This document shows, in pieces, positions 51,519-61,918 of a DNA stretch of 64,000 nt. Source of the stretch: JACJYM01 sp965230495 (GTDB lineage: Bacteria; Bacteroidota; Bacteroidia; Chitinophagales; Saprospiraceae). Below the pieces are notes generated by a model. That model saw nothing but the letters and a program-made list of their open reading frames with translations. It searched no databases and was not told the origin of the DNA. The translations under genes were made by a program, and so were the position numbers. Positions within the stretch are counted from its first letter, which is position 1; each line of letters starts with the position of its first letter. Location: positions 2,170,001 to 2,234,000 of the forward strand of contig OZ246004.1 of NCBI GenBank assembly GCA_965230495.1, read 5' to 3'.

Positions 51519-53918
51519 ATGCAGTTGCAATTTTTTAAAAATTCCATAATATCTTATATTTTTAAATTCTCATTTAATTGGAAACTTTTGAATAAAACCT
51601 TTGATAACCAGTTCTTGCTTACATCTATTTTGCTGAGAACAGCCCTTATATTTCTCTTTTTTTCGGGCTACTTGAAGGGACAAGATCTTCTGATAAACGA
51701 ATTCCTATCGGATAACGAAAATTCAATAATGGATTATGAAGGCGATCATGTAGATTGGATAGAACTATACAATTCCAGTGGTCAGATAATTGACTTAAAG
51801 AACTATTTTCTGTCAGATGAAAAAGAAAATTTATTAAAATTCCGTCTACCCAGCATAACATTACAGGCCAAGGAGTATATTATAATCTTTGCATCTGATA
51901 AAGACCAAATAATAAGTGAAGAGATACACAGCAATTTTAAAATTAAAGCTAAGGGAGAATCACTCTTTTTAAGTAATACAGCAGGTTCTATTGTGGATTT
52001 CACAGATCCTGTCGAACTTAAAGCAGATCAAGCTTATGCCAGAATTCCAAATGGTTCGGATCAATGGCTCAAAACTGACATCCCTTCACCCGGATCAGTC
52101 AATTTCCTTGACAATCAATTGTTCTTTTCACATGATTCAGGCTTTTATGAGGACGTTATTACTCTTAACATTACATCTAACGAGCCCCATAAGATTTACT
52201 ATACTACCGATGGCAGCTTGCCAAGTATTAACTCTCTTAGGCTTGAACAGCCTATTCATCTCGAGAATAAGAATAATGAGCCTAATTTCTTTTCCACTAT
52301 TTCCACTACCCCAAAGCAAGAATTGATTTCTTACACTGCATGGCATAATCCTGTCAAAAAAGTAGATAAAGCCCACATACTTCGTTTTGCCAGTTATGAA
52401 AATGGTATACAAACTAGCAAAGTTTACACCAAGACCTTCTTCATCGAAGAAAACATGGACCAGAAGTATACAATACCTGTCATTTCTCTAATAACTGAGC
52501 AGAAACATTTTTTTTCCGAAGAATCAGGAATCTATGTACCCGGAACCCACTATAACACTAATAATCCGGAATGGTCGGGCAACTATTTTCAAAAAGGCAA
52601 AGAATGGGAAAGACCAATCTATATCGAGTATTTTTCACCAAAAGGAAATCTTCTTCTTGCCCAAAATGCAGGTGTTAGGATCCATGGTGGCAAAACAAGA
52701 CACGCTGCTCAAAAGTCATTAAGACTATATGCTAGAAAGGAATACGGCAATCAATATTTCAACTATCCTCTTTTTGTCAATAAAACTGTTGACAAATTCA
52801 AAAGCTTTATTATAAGATCCTCAATGGGTTCATGGTATGGCCAGACTATTATTAAAGATGACGTGGCTCAAAAAATATGTGATACTTTAAACGTAGATCA
52901 TCAAGAGGCTCAACCAGTAATCGTATACTTAAATGGAGAATATTGGGGCATACATACTTTAAAAGACAGACTGGACGAACACTATATTTCGAATACTCAT
53001 AATTTACATCCTGATTCAATAGAAATCTTTGATTGGACGAATGAAAGTTATTTTGAGATTATTGATTTTCTCAATTCTAATAGTCTGGATAATGAAGTCA
53101 ATTATGCCTACGTTAAAGACCGAATAGATATTGACAACTTTATCGACTATCAAATAGCCGAACAATTCTTCACCAATTATGACTGGCCGGATAATAACTT
53201 TAAAATCTGGAGGCCAAAAACTTCCGGTGGCAAGTGGAGATGGATGTTATTTGATTTAGATGCAGGTTTTCGTAATGCAGATTACAACATGCTAATCCAT
53301 AGTACTAACGACAACCCAAACACAACATGGCCTAATTCCGCATTTTCAACTCTAATATTTAGAAGTTTAATACAAAATGAGACATTTATCAGAGTCTTCA
53401 CTTCCAGATATCACGAATTATTAACCACCACATTCCAATCACAATCTACGATTTCACACCTTAACGATATTAAAAATCAATATGAGCCAGAAATAGACAA
53501 ACATATAAGAAGATGGCAATACCCGGATAATAAATCAAAATGGATAAGTGATATAAATTCTCAGTTATCAGATTATCTTTTGAAAAGACCTTGCCTAGTC
53601 GAATCACATCTAAATGATTTCTTCTCTATAAATTTAGATATAGATTGCAACGGTAAGAATACTGATAACATTTCCATATCTCATAATCCTAACAATGGTA
53701 TTTTCTATTTAAAAAATAATGGCTTAGATATAGAAAATGCCAAACTTGCCATATATAATATGAGTGGGCAAATTGTATATATGATTAATCATTTCAATTT
53801 GCCTCATAAACAGTCATTCGATATAAATATATCTCAACTTTTATCCGCTTCTTACATACTTACTATCGAAAATGCGAATAGACTGGAAAGTAAGAGAATC
53901 CTTATTTTCACTCAATAA
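51519..53918 (+). CDS. CotH-kinase protein with lamin-tail and T9SS domains
   Basis: This 799-residue protein may really start at a later codon; a hydrophobic segment (TALIFLFFSGYLKG) precedes QDLLINEFLSDNENS, which opens a lamin-tail domain (DHVDWIELYNSSGQIIDL). A chitobiase-like C-terminal domain follows (YYTTDGSLPS). Then comes a CotH-type kinase domain (GVRIHGGKTRHAAQKSLRLYAR, NGEYWGIHTLKDRLDEHY, WMLFDLDAGF with the catalytic-like Asp), and a T9SS tail (SHNPNNGIFYL, then IYNMSGQIVY). CotH proteins phosphorylate spore-coat proteins in Bacillus; the target here is unknown, and the protein is inferred to be secreted. Confidence 0.9.
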   Translation: MQLQFFKNSIISYIFKFSFNWKLLNKTFDNQFLLTSILLRTALIFLFFSGYLKGQDLLINEFLSDNENSIMDYEGDHVDWIELYNSSGQIIDLKNYFLSDEKENLLKFRLPSITLQAKEYIIIFASDKDQIISEEIHSNFKIKAKGESLFLSNTAGSIVDFTDPVELKADQAYARIPNGSDQWLKTDIPSPGSVNFLDNQLFFSHDSGFYEDVITLNITSNEPHKIYYTTDGSLPSINSLRLEQPIHLENKNNEPNFFSTISTTPKQELISYTAWHNPVKKVDKAHILRFASYENGIQTSKVYTKTFFIEENMDQKYTIPVISLITEQKHFFSEESGIYVPGTHYNTNNPEWSGNYFQKGKEWERPIYIEYFSPKGNLLLAQNAGVRIHGGKTRHAAQKSLRLYARKEYGNQYFNYPLFVNKTVDKFKSFIIRSSMGSWYGQTIIKDDVAQKICDTLNVDHQEAQPVIVYLNGEYWGIHTLKDRLDEHYISNTHNLHPDSIEIFDWTNESYFEIIDFLNSNSLDNEVNYAYVKDRIDIDNFIDYQIAEQFFTNYDWPDNNFKIWRPKTSGGKWRWMLFDLDAGFRNADYNMLIHSTNDNPNTTWPNSAFSTLIFRSLIQNETFIRVFTSRYHELLTTTFQSQSTISHLNDIKNQYEPEIDKHIRRWQYPDNKSKWISDINSQLSDYLLKRPCLVESHLNDFFSINLDIDCNGKNTDNISISHNPNNGIFYLKNNGLDIENAKLAIYNMSGQIVYMINHFNLPHKQSFDINISQLLSASYILTIENANRLESKRILIFTQ

Positions 53919-53929
53919 AGAATTCGGTT

Positions 53930-54430
53930 TTAGATACCCATTGATGCCTTAAGCTCATCGTATATATCATCACCAGTAGCAGCGTGCAATAACATTCCTG
54001 CACTAGAATCAAATATCATTGTATAACCATTAGCTTCACCAAAAGACTTGATAGCTGCATTGATCTTGTCAATAATAGGTTTATACAATTCCTCTCTCTT
54101 CTGAGCTACTTGAGTTTGGATATCATACTCATACTTTTGAAGGCTCTGTTGTTTTGTTTGGAACTCCTGCTCCTTTTGTTGTCTTTGAGCGTTACTTAAC
54201 AATCCTGCATTGACATCTTCGATATACTTATTGTACTCCGCTTCTAAATCTTTAAGCATTTTTTGACCTTTTTCAATCAAAGGGTCTTGAAAAGCTTTCA
54301 ACTGAGTATCAGCAGTCTTGATGTCCGGCATTTCAGCCATTAATTGTTGTGAATTTAGGTATCCGAATTTCTGAGCACTTACTCCAATTGTTAAACTTAA
54401 AAAAAGTGCAAATAATAGTATTTTTCTCAT
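53930..54430 (-). CDS. OmpH/Skp-family periplasmic chaperone
   Basis: This 166-residue protein has a signal peptide (ILLFALFLSLTIGVSA) and a Skp-type body: FGYLNSQQLMAEMPDIKTAD (about 22-41), a long Gln/Glu/Lys coiled coil (QRQQKEQEFQTKQQSLQKYEY) and the ending INAAIKSFGEANGYTMIFDSS. Skp/OmpH holds unfolded outer-membrane proteins for BamA. It is the third gene after uppS and bamA, 92 bp downstream of bamA on the same strand. Confidence 0.93.
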   Translation of the reverse strand: MRKILLFALFLSLTIGVSAQKFGYLNSQQLMAEMPDIKTADTQLKAFQDPLIEKGQKMLKDLEAEYNKYIEDVNAGLLSNAQRQQKEQEFQTKQQSLQKYEYDIQTQVAQKREELYKPIIDKINAAIKSFGEANGYTMIFDSSAGMLLHAATGDDIYDELKASMGI

Positions 54431-54522
54431 AGCTTATTTTTAATTACCGCATTCAGATTAAGCATTACTGAATACATTGTTTGTTTATATTAAATCGTTT
54501 TGTTTCTTCAATTGTTACACCA

Positions 54523-57135
54523 TTACTCAGGTTCAAATCCAAGGATGATATTAAATGTGCTATAATCTGTCCAGCTGGCATTATCTCCTAAGTTTTTATC
54601 AAATCCAAATCCGTAATCAAACCCTAGTAACCCAAACATAGGTAAGAAAACTCTCAAACCTACACCTGCTGATCTCTTGAGATCGAAAGGATTAAAGTCT
54701 CCAATATCTCCCCAAGCATTACCACCTTGCAGAAATGAAGTCATATATATTGTAGAATTAGGATTTAATGATAGTGGATATCTCAACTCCATTGTTATCT
54801 TATCATATACTGCTGCTCCCCCGGTACTATTGACTGGCAAATCTGAAGTTTCATAACCTCTTAGTGATATGATATCTCTTCCCGTAATACCAGCATTTTG
54901 ATTTGAAAGCCCATCACCTCCAAGTTCAAATCTTTCAAAAGGAGAAGTACCAATAGAATTACTATATTTACCTAAGTATCCAAATTTCGCTTGAGCCTTA
55001 AGTACTAGTTTGCCCGCTAGATTGTAGTACCACTCTGAATCAAAAGTCCATTTGTGATATTCTAGATATTCGAACCTCTTAGCATTCCTCAAACTGGCTA
55101 CCTCATCATCTATTAGTGCTTGAGTAACATTTCCTCCTGGCCCCAAAAGATATTCTAATTCTTCTGTGATTTCATTTATTTGATCATCTGTAGGTTGGAA
55201 GAAATCCTCATCCTTCCACAATGAATATGGAGGTGTCAACTGCACAGAAAGACTTACTCTAGAACCTCGTCTAGGAAATAATGGATCACTAATACTACTT
55301 CTGGTAAATGTTTGCTTTATACTGAAGTTTTTGAAATTACCGTCTTTAATAGCCACAGGTCTACCATCTTCTATTATAAAAAATCCTCCCGTTCTGTAGT
55401 TATCCAGATTAATAAATTCAATATTGGCAGTACTATTGGACACGAAGTAATCATCCGGCCATTTTAATTGCCTACCCAAACCCACAAATCCTCTCGTGAT
55501 AGACAATGCCCCTGATCCCAGCGTGGTATAATCAAAAGCTGACCTTACTGCTCCAACAGTAAATGAATTTCTCTTTTTACCTCCTAACCATGGCTCAGTA
55601 AAAGAAAAATTATACGATCTGAAAAACCTACTGTTCGATTGTACCCTTAAAGATAACTTTTGTCCATCTCCGGTAGGTAATGGTGACCAAGTACTTCTAT
55701 CATTTATATTAGCCAATGAAAAATTATTAAACGTAACACCCAACGTACCTATCAATCCACTCGCTCCACCATATCCTGCTGATAACTCTAACTGATCACT
55801 AGGTCTTTCCTCTAACTTATAATTAATATCTACAGTTCCTCTTTGTTGATTAACCGGAGTTTGAATATCCATCGTTTCAGGATTGAAGTAGCCAAGATTA
55901 ATTACCTCTCTCTGCGATCTAATAATCTGTGATCTACTAAACTTATCACCCGGTCTTGTTCGCAATTCCCTTCTTACCACATGTTCATGTGTTCTATCAT
56001 TACCTTCTATAGTAACATTACCAATAGTGAACTGAGGCCCTTCATAAATTCTCATCTCAATATCTATGCTATCGCCTTCTGTTATCAGTTCCACCGGATT
56101 GACTTCAAAACCTAAATAACCATCATCAAGATAAAGGGAGGAAACATCTCTTCCATCTAATGAAAATCTCAATCTCTTTTCCAATAATTCCGGATTGTAT
56201 ATATCTCCCTTTTCTATGCCAAGGATAAGAGAAAGTTGATCGTCTTTATATAAAGAATTTCCCTTCCAATATATATTTCTAAAATGATACACATTCCCCT
56301 CATCGATATTCAAATGAATCCTGATATCTCCATCTTCTTCTCTCCATATGGAATCACCTAAAACCCTTGCATCCCTATAACCATTGTTATTATAGAAAGC
56401 TATCAGAGATAATTTATCCTCTTCAAATTCAGAAGGAATATACTTGGTTTTTCGTAGAAATGTACCCTTCCTTTTTGTATTCTTTATTTTCTTTCTGAGC
56501 TTACGATCGCTGAAATTATCGTTGCCTGTAAAGGTGATGTCCTGTACCTTTACCCTTTCTTTCGGATCTATGGCAAACTCGAGCATCACCGCATTTTCTT
56601 TACTCTTATCCTGAGATTCTCTGATCTCTACATGACAGTCAAGTTTTCCTTTTTCGATATAATACTCTTTAATCTTATTAATACAAAGGTTCTTTTGGTC
56701 CTCTGTTACGATTCCACCTCTGGTAATAATATTTTTGACGATATCATTTAGATCATCGTGATGTGAATTTTTAACTCCTGTATAATAATATCTAGATAAT
56801 TGTGGTCTGGCTTCTAGGTTGATTGTTAAAAAAGCGACATCCTGAAGTGTACTGTCCAGAATTATTTGCACGTCCTTGAATAATCTCAGCCTCAAAAGTG
56901 ATTTTACGGCCTGCCCGATTTTAGGACCAGGTATTTCGATTTTATCCCCCTCTTTAAAACCTGCTATAGATTTTATCGCATTTTTATCTTTATTACCCGA
57001 ACCAATAATATTGATTCCTCCAATCTCATACTCTCTTTTGTCCGAATAATCTAAAATGTCTATCTGACCATTAGCGACACCTATCCAACAAAAACTTATG
57101 GCTATAAAAAATAAGATTCTGATATTTCTACTCAT
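54523..57135 (-). CDS. bamA: Outer membrane assembly factor BamA
   Basis: This 870-residue protein has a signal peptide (ILFFIAISFCWIGVANG). It carries five POTRA-like repeats up to about residue 440 (for example YEIGGINIIGSGNKD, VQDITFTGNDNFSDRKLRKKI, FTIGNVTIEGNDRTHEHVVRREL). The C-terminal 430 residues are an Omp85 beta barrel with the conserved loop region SRVSLSVQLTPP and the ending FNIILGFEPE. It is the core of the BAM complex and inserts barrel proteins. It lies between uppS and ompH, the usual Bacteroidetes order. Confidence 0.96.
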   Translation of the reverse strand: MSRNIRILFFIAISFCWIGVANGQIDILDYSDKREYEIGGINIIGSGNKDKNAIKSIAGFKEGDKIEIPGPKIGQAVKSLLRLRLFKDVQIILDSTLQDVAFLTINLEARPQLSRYYYTGVKNSHHDDLNDIVKNIITRGGIVTEDQKNLCINKIKEYYIEKGKLDCHVEIRESQDKSKENAVMLEFAIDPKERVKVQDITFTGNDNFSDRKLRKKIKNTKRKGTFLRKTKYIPSEFEEDKLSLIAFYNNNGYRDARVLGDSIWREEDGDIRIHLNIDEGNVYHFRNIYWKGNSLYKDDQLSLILGIEKGDIYNPELLEKRLRFSLDGRDVSSLYLDDGYLGFEVNPVELITEGDSIDIEMRIYEGPQFTIGNVTIEGNDRTHEHVVRRELRTRPGDKFSRSQIIRSQREVINLGYFNPETMDIQTPVNQQRGTVDINYKLEERPSDQLELSAGYGGASGLIGTLGVTFNNFSLANINDRSTWSPLPTGDGQKLSLRVQSNSRFFRSYNFSFTEPWLGGKKRNSFTVGAVRSAFDYTTLGSGALSITRGFVGLGRQLKWPDDYFVSNSTANIEFINLDNYRTGGFFIIEDGRPVAIKDGNFKNFSIKQTFTRSSISDPLFPRRGSRVSLSVQLTPPYSLWKDEDFFQPTDDQINEITEELEYLLGPGGNVTQALIDDEVASLRNAKRFEYLEYHKWTFDSEWYYNLAGKLVLKAQAKFGYLGKYSNSIGTSPFERFELGGDGLSNQNAGITGRDIISLRGYETSDLPVNSTGGAAVYDKITMELRYPLSLNPNSTIYMTSFLQGGNAWGDIGDFNPFDLKRSAGVGLRVFLPMFGLLGFDYGFGFDKNLGDNASWTDYSTFNIILGFEPE

Positions 57136-57228
57136 ATTTTCTTTATGAAGTATTTTTAATGAAGCAAAGTAGTAACGCCTTATCTGCTCTAACGATGCCT
57201 TTTACTTTTTTAATGTTTTGTTAAGCTT

Positions 57229-57972
57229 TTAAATCAATTGTTCACTTGTCTTTCCAAATCTTCTTTCCCTTCCCTGAAAATCTATAATCGCCTTATATAA
57301 TTCCGCCTTGTCAAACTCCGGCCATTTTACTTCCGTGAAATACAACTCAGTATATGCCAGCTGATACAATAAAAAATTACTTATCCTTTGCTCTCCACTT
57401 GTTCTGATCAATAACTCTGGGTCCGGCATATCTCTGGTCGTCAGATACTTAGACACAATATCATCTTCTAATTCAAGCGGATATAGTGTTTTTTCAAAAA
57501 TATCTTTCCCAATTTTCTTTATTGCTTGGTTGATTTCCCATCTGGCACTATAATTTAAGGCAAGCACCAAATTCATTCTCGTATTATTTTTGGTTTCTTC
57601 GATCCCTTCCAACAAAGCTTTTCTAGTCTTCGAAGGAAGTTTTTCCAGATCACCTATCGCTCTTAATGAAATATTATTCTCATTAAGTGTATTTATTTCT
57701 TTTTTCAAAGTTTCAACCAATAATCCCATTAAGGCATTAACCTCAAATTTTGGTCTATTCCAATTCTCAGTAGAGAAGGCATACAAAGTAAGATATGTAA
57801 TCCCCAATTCTGCACATGCTTCTGTTATCTCCCGTACTGCTTTGACACCATTTTTATGCCCAAATATTCTATTTTTACCATGTTCTTTTGCCCATCGCCC
57901 GTTGCCATCCATAATTACCGCAATATGCTCTGGAAGCCTTGTTTTGTCTATATGTTCTATTGATTTATCCAA
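57229..57972 (-). CDS. uppS: Isoprenyl transferase (undecaprenyl diphosphate synthase)
   Basis: This 247-residue protein has the UppS motifs HIAVIMDGNGRWAKEHG (about 17-33) with the catalytic Asp, GHKNGVKAVREI, YLTLYAFSTENWNRP (about 60-74) and DPELLIRTSGEQRISNFLLYQ (about 187-207). It makes the lipid carrier for peptidoglycan and other wall polymers from farnesyl and isopentenyl diphosphates. It is first in the uppS-bamA-ompH group, with a 93-bp gap to bamA. Confidence 0.96.
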   Translation of the reverse strand: MDKSIEHIDKTRLPEHIAVIMDGNGRWAKEHGKNRIFGHKNGVKAVREITEACAELGITYLTLYAFSTENWNRPKFEVNALMGLLVETLKKEINTLNENNISLRAIGDLEKLPSKTRKALLEGIEETKNNTRMNLVLALNYSARWEINQAIKKIGKDIFEKTLYPLELEDDIVSKYLTTRDMPDPELLIRTSGEQRISNFLLYQLAYTELYFTEVKWPEFDKAELYKAIIDFQGRERRFGKTSEQLI

Positions 57973-58097
57973 TAATTCTTACTTTTTAGGCAAAAGAGGC
58001 ACAAAATTAACAATTTAACGGTTAACAGTGGTATAAATTATTGTTATAATCAGGTCTTACCTTACGAATGTAAGCATCACAACAAAAAAAATGAAAA

Positions 58098-58583
58098 ATG
58101 AAAAATCTCTCTCTTCCTATGCTAATACTTTTGACCATTAGCTCCTGCACCCTTACTATCTGCCCTAACAAGGAAACTTATATGAAATCCGTTGAAGAAT
58201 TTGGAAATCAAATCAATGACAAAGACATCGACAACGTATCGGATTTAGAAAGTCTTTACCAACTAGTTAGTAATGACTGCTATCTAAAATACCAAGAAGA
58301 ACTAGGCCTAAAGGATAAGAAGGAAATATGGAAAAAGGTGCTGGTATATCAATACAAGAAAAATAGTAAAGATCTTGAATCCGCAATCAAAAACACCGTT
58401 GCTCTTTTCGAAAATGATGAAGATTTCAAGCCTTCATTGATATTACATGATTTCCCATCCGATGCAACAGAATTACTAAAAGATCTTTTTGGCAAAGACC
58501 TTCATAAAGCAATAGACAGTTTCGTAGAAGATATTGATAAACTAGGCGAACAGTTGAAGGAGATGCTTGAAGAAGAGAAATAA
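58098..58583 (+). CDS. Small lipoprotein of unknown function
   Basis: This 161-residue protein has a signal peptide with lipobox-like LLTISSC (Cys17) and an acidic, helical body (SVEEFGNQINDKDIDNVSDL, then DAIDSFVEDIDKLGEQLKEM-like ending; the real last motif is DSFVEDIDKLGEQLKEML). No family is recognised. It lies alone between uppS (divergent) and tRNA-Arg (convergent). Confidence 0.7.
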   Translation: MKNLSLPMLILLTISSCTLTICPNKETYMKSVEEFGNQINDKDIDNVSDLESLYQLVSNDCYLKYQEELGLKDKKEIWKKVLVYQYKKNSKDLESAIKNTVALFENDEDFKPSLILHDFPSDATELLKDLFGKDLHKAIDSFVEDIDKLGEQLKEMLEEEK

Positions 58584-58594
58584 TTTTCAAATAC

Positions 58595-58626
58595 AAAAAA
58601 ACCCGTCCTTATGAACGGGTTTTTTC
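58595..58626. terminator. Bidirectional terminator between lipoprotein gene and tRNA-Arg
   Basis: Arms ACCCGT (58601-58606) and ACGGGT (58615-58620) form a hairpin flanked by an A run on the left and a T run on the right, so it works on both strands. Confidence 0.9.
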
Positions 58627-58629
58627 TTG

Positions 58630-58703
58630 TGACTCCGACAGGATTCGAACCTGTGGCCTGCTGATTAGAAGTCAGCTGCTCTATCCAGCTGAGCTACGGA
58701 GCC
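58630..58703 (-). tRNA. tRNA-Arg (anticodon TCT)
   Basis: The minus strand gives a 74-nt cloverleaf: acceptor GGCTCCG with CGGAGTC (one G-T pair), a D arm with AGCTCAGCTGGATAGAGC, anticodon stem GCTGA/TCAGC with loop CTTCTAA (anticodon TCT), and T arm CAGGTTCGAATCCTG. No CCA is encoded. It reads AGA codons, which are frequent in this genome's genes. Confidence 0.97.
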
Positions 58704-58723
58704 TCTCTAATTTTTAGCGGCGG

Positions 58724-58753
58724 CAAATATACATTATTTATAATTAAAATCAA
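58724..58753 (-). promoter_or_regulatory. tRNA-Arg promoter with -33 and -7 boxes
   Basis: On the minus strand TTG is followed by exactly 19 nt and TATATTTG, the Bacteroidetes sigma-factor pattern (TTG-N19-TAnnTTTG), 20 bp upstream of the tRNA. The rest of the 58754-58887 stretch is AT-rich and I see nothing else in it. Confidence 0.75.
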
Positions 58754-58887
58754 TAATTATAAAATAGATTTATTATCAACTATATCTTCTCTTACAAGTA
58801 GTAACAGTTAATATTATAGATTGAGAAATAAGCTTATTAAAAAATCATACTTTAGTATTAATAAATTTAAACTGATAAACTGCTTAC

Positions 58888-61392
58888 ATGACCAAAAACA
58901 TTTTCGCTTTTATCTCCGTACTGCTGATCGTACATTCTTGTTCAAATCAACCGTTAGAAAAACAAACATATAGCAAACTCTATGAAAAAACGTATCCTAC
59001 TTTTGAGTACCATATGATGAAGCAATATCCTAATGAAGTTTACCCATTAGAAATTCAAAAATCAACTTTTCAAAAAATACTGAAAAACACTTCTCATAAA
59101 AGAAGTTCAGGCTTTTGGAATATCCAAGGACCTGCCAACCTAGGAGGAAGGGTTAACTCTATAGCCATACATCCTACGAATAAAGAAAACATCCTGCTCG
59201 GATTTTCTGAGGGAGGAATTTGGGAGACTACAGATGGTGGTAACCAGTGGAAACCTATCTTCGACAACCAAATTACTCTTTCTATTGCCGATATCGCTTT
59301 CGACCCCATAGATCCTAACATCATTTATGTGGCTACCGGAGATCCTAATATCAGTGGATATCCATCTATTGGTAACGGTATCTACAAGTCGATTGATGGA
59401 GGGTCCACTTGGATACATTTAGGCCTTGAAGAACAATCCATTTTATCAAAAATACAGATTGCCCCCTCTAACACTAATATCCTTTATGTTGGAGCAATGG
59501 GGTTGCCTTTTGAAAAAAATCAAAATAGAGGGCTTTACAAATCTATTGACGGAGGTGATCAATGGGAACAAATACTTTTTGTAAGTGATTCCGCAGGAAT
59601 TACAGATTTAGTTGTCCACCCTAACAATCCAAACATAGTATATGCCGCCGCTTGGAATAGGATTCGAAATAATAAACAATCTCTAGTATCTGGGCATGAT
59701 GCCAAAATATTCAAAACTCTAGATGGAGGCTCATCTTGGAGTGAAATAGAAGGTGGTCTGCCCAAAGGTAATTTCTCAAGAACAGGAATTACCATGTCTC
59801 ACAACAATCCTAACATACTATATGCTTTGTACATTGATAGCACATTTAATATTCACAATGTTTACAAAACCATTGATGGTGGCTCATCTTGGAGTGAACT
59901 TGAAAAAGGAGAAGGTTTTGATGATAATATATTTCGTGGTTTTGGATGGTACTTTGGGCAAATCAGAGTAAATCCCCTCAATGATGATGATGTTTTTATA
60001 TTAGGTGTCGAAATGTTGCGAACTCAAGATAATGGTGTGACCTGGGAAAACCCTGTTCCAAGTTGGTTTACCTATCAAGTACATGCCGACGAACATGACA
60101 TGGTTTTCCGTGATAGTTCTATATATCTAGCTACTGATGGTGGTGCTTATCGAACTGATAACAATACCGAAACTTGGATAGATATTGAAAACATCCCCGC
60201 TACTCAGTACTATAGAGTAGCATATAATCCTCATAACTCAGAATGGTATTATGGGGGTGCTCAAGATAATGGCACTTCAGGTGGTAATATGGACAGTATT
60301 GAATCATGGCCTCGGATTTTTGGAGGTGACGGTTTTGATCTCGCGTTTAATGACTTTTTTCCTGATGTATTTTACGTAGAAACCCAAAACGGTAGATTAT
60401 CCTATACTTTTGATGGTGGAACTTCATTTAACTATGGAGGTGATGGTATAAATCTCAGTGAACCCACCAACTGGGATATGCCTTATTTGTGGAGTCATCA
60501 TGATCCCTATATAATGTATGCCGGAACTGATCGTGTTTATCAAAATGTCAATGCAGAGTTCCCAGCATGGATTCCCATCAGCGGAGTACTGACGGACTCA
60601 TTAAGTGGAGCTTTTAGTAAAAACATTAGTGCCATTCATGAATCTCCAGTTACTCCTGATATAGTTATAGCAGGAACTTCAGATGGTCAAGTATGGGTAA
60701 CTTCGGATAAAGGAACCAATTGGGAGAATATTTCCGAAGGCATAAGAAATAGCTATATATCAGATGTTCAAGCTTCTAGCTACGATCCAAATATAGTTTA
60801 TGCAACAGTTACCGCTTATAAAGACAATAATTTTACCCCATTTATTTATCGTAGCAATGACTTGGGAAAAACATGGGTTAATATTCAGGGTGATCTTCCT
60901 CAGATTCCTATTAATGATTTATTTATACTGCCTAATTATCAAGATAGGATAATGTTTGCAGCCACAGATGTTGGTGTGTATTATACTAAGAATTTTGGAG
61001 AAAACTGGCAAAGGGTTGGTCAGAATATGCCAATTATTCCTGTTTATGAAATAGATTATAATAATGTGAAAAATGAAATCTTTGCCGCTACTTTTGCTCG
61101 TGGTATTCAATCCTTCGATTTATCTCAAATTCCTTTAATCGAATCATCTGCAAATGATGATGCTTTACTATTTGAATTAAAAGTTTCACCTCAAGCTATT
61201 GAAATCTATTCAAACCAAAATATTCTAGGTGGGCAGATTTTATTGAGTAAAACAAGTGGTCATCTAATGTTTAAAAACAGAATACATGAGACAAGAGAGA
61301 TTATCGATCATTCTAATATTGCTACTGGTATTTATATACTAAGCGTTATAAAAGACAATAAAATTTCTAGTAAAAAAATATTCATTCCTTAA
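58888..61392 (+). CDS. VPS10/sortilin-like beta-propeller protein with T9SS tail
   Basis: This 834-residue protein has a lipobox-like signal peptide (LLIVHSC). Multiple BNR/sortilin-type repeats follow with the Asp-box-like motif S-x-D-G-G-x-x-W: TTDGGNQWKPI, SIDGGSTWIHL, SIDGGDQWEQI, TLDGGSSWSEI, TIDGGSSWSEL, SDKGTNWENI, SNDLGKTWVNI. The C-terminal 80 residues resemble a T9SS sorting domain that ends KISSKKIFIP. The combination of lipobox and T9SS tail is unusual, so the N-terminal Cys may be coincidental. It is inferred to be an exported beta propeller, perhaps a glycosidase-like or binding protein. Confidence 0.88.
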   Translation: MTKNIFAFISVLLIVHSCSNQPLEKQTYSKLYEKTYPTFEYHMMKQYPNEVYPLEIQKSTFQKILKNTSHKRSSGFWNIQGPANLGGRVNSIAIHPTNKENILLGFSEGGIWETTDGGNQWKPIFDNQITLSIADIAFDPIDPNIIYVATGDPNISGYPSIGNGIYKSIDGGSTWIHLGLEEQSILSKIQIAPSNTNILYVGAMGLPFEKNQNRGLYKSIDGGDQWEQILFVSDSAGITDLVVHPNNPNIVYAAAWNRIRNNKQSLVSGHDAKIFKTLDGGSSWSEIEGGLPKGNFSRTGITMSHNNPNILYALYIDSTFNIHNVYKTIDGGSSWSELEKGEGFDDNIFRGFGWYFGQIRVNPLNDDDVFILGVEMLRTQDNGVTWENPVPSWFTYQVHADEHDMVFRDSSIYLATDGGAYRTDNNTETWIDIENIPATQYYRVAYNPHNSEWYYGGAQDNGTSGGNMDSIESWPRIFGGDGFDLAFNDFFPDVFYVETQNGRLSYTFDGGTSFNYGGDGINLSEPTNWDMPYLWSHHDPYIMYAGTDRVYQNVNAEFPAWIPISGVLTDSLSGAFSKNISAIHESPVTPDIVIAGTSDGQVWVTSDKGTNWENISEGIRNSYISDVQASSYDPNIVYATVTAYKDNNFTPFIYRSNDLGKTWVNIQGDLPQIPINDLFILPNYQDRIMFAATDVGVYYTKNFGENWQRVGQNMPIIPVYEIDYNNVKNEIFAATFARGIQSFDLSQIPLIESSANDDALLFELKVSPQAIEIYSNQNILGGQILLSKTSGHLMFKNRIHETREIIDHSNIATGIYILSVIKDNKISSKKIFIP

Positions 61393-61403
61393 AGCACGTC
61401 AAC

Positions 61404-61889
61404 ATGACAAATAATGACATCCTAAGAAGATTAAGATACATTTTTGATTTCAATGATGATAAAATGATCAATGTTTTCGAATTAGGCGGATATAAGACCA
61501 ATAGATCAAGAGTAAGCGATTGGCTAAAAAAAGAAGACCATGAAAATTTCGCTGAACTTAAGGATATTCATCTCGCTATTTTCCTCAATGGGATTATCAT
61601 ACTCAATAGAGGCAAAAAAGACGGTAAAACTCCTGAGCCTGAAAAGAGGCTGAATAACAACATTATATTTAGAAAACTGAAAATAGCTCTTTCGTTTAAA
61701 GATGACGATATAATGGAAATGTTTAGATTGGCTGATTTAATAGTAAGCAAACATGAGATAAGTGCCATTTTTAGAAAACCAGGACAACGCCAATATAGAA
61801 TATGTAAAGATCAATTCCTGAGAAATTTTTTAATCGGTCTTCAGATCAAATATAGAGGTCGCAAGAAAAGAGATATAAGGAATAAATAG
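61404..61889 (+). CDS. DUF1456 (YehS-like) protein
   Basis: This 161-residue protein consists of two similar halves: NNDILRRLRYIFDFNDDKMI with WLKKEDHENFAELKD, and NNIIFRKLKIALSFKDDDIM with ISAIFRKPGQRQYRICKDQFL. This internal duplication is the hallmark of DUF1456/YehS proteins, of unknown function. It starts 11 bp after the sortilin-like gene. Confidence 0.92.
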   Translation: MTNNDILRRLRYIFDFNDDKMINVFELGGYKTNRSRVSDWLKKEDHENFAELKDIHLAIFLNGIIILNRGKKDGKTPEPEKRLNNNIIFRKLKIALSFKDDDIMEMFRLADLIVSKHEISAIFRKPGQRQYRICKDQFLRNFLIGLQIKYRGRKKRDIRNK

Positions 61890-61918
61890 TATTTTTACCG
61901 GCAATAACCAATATACTT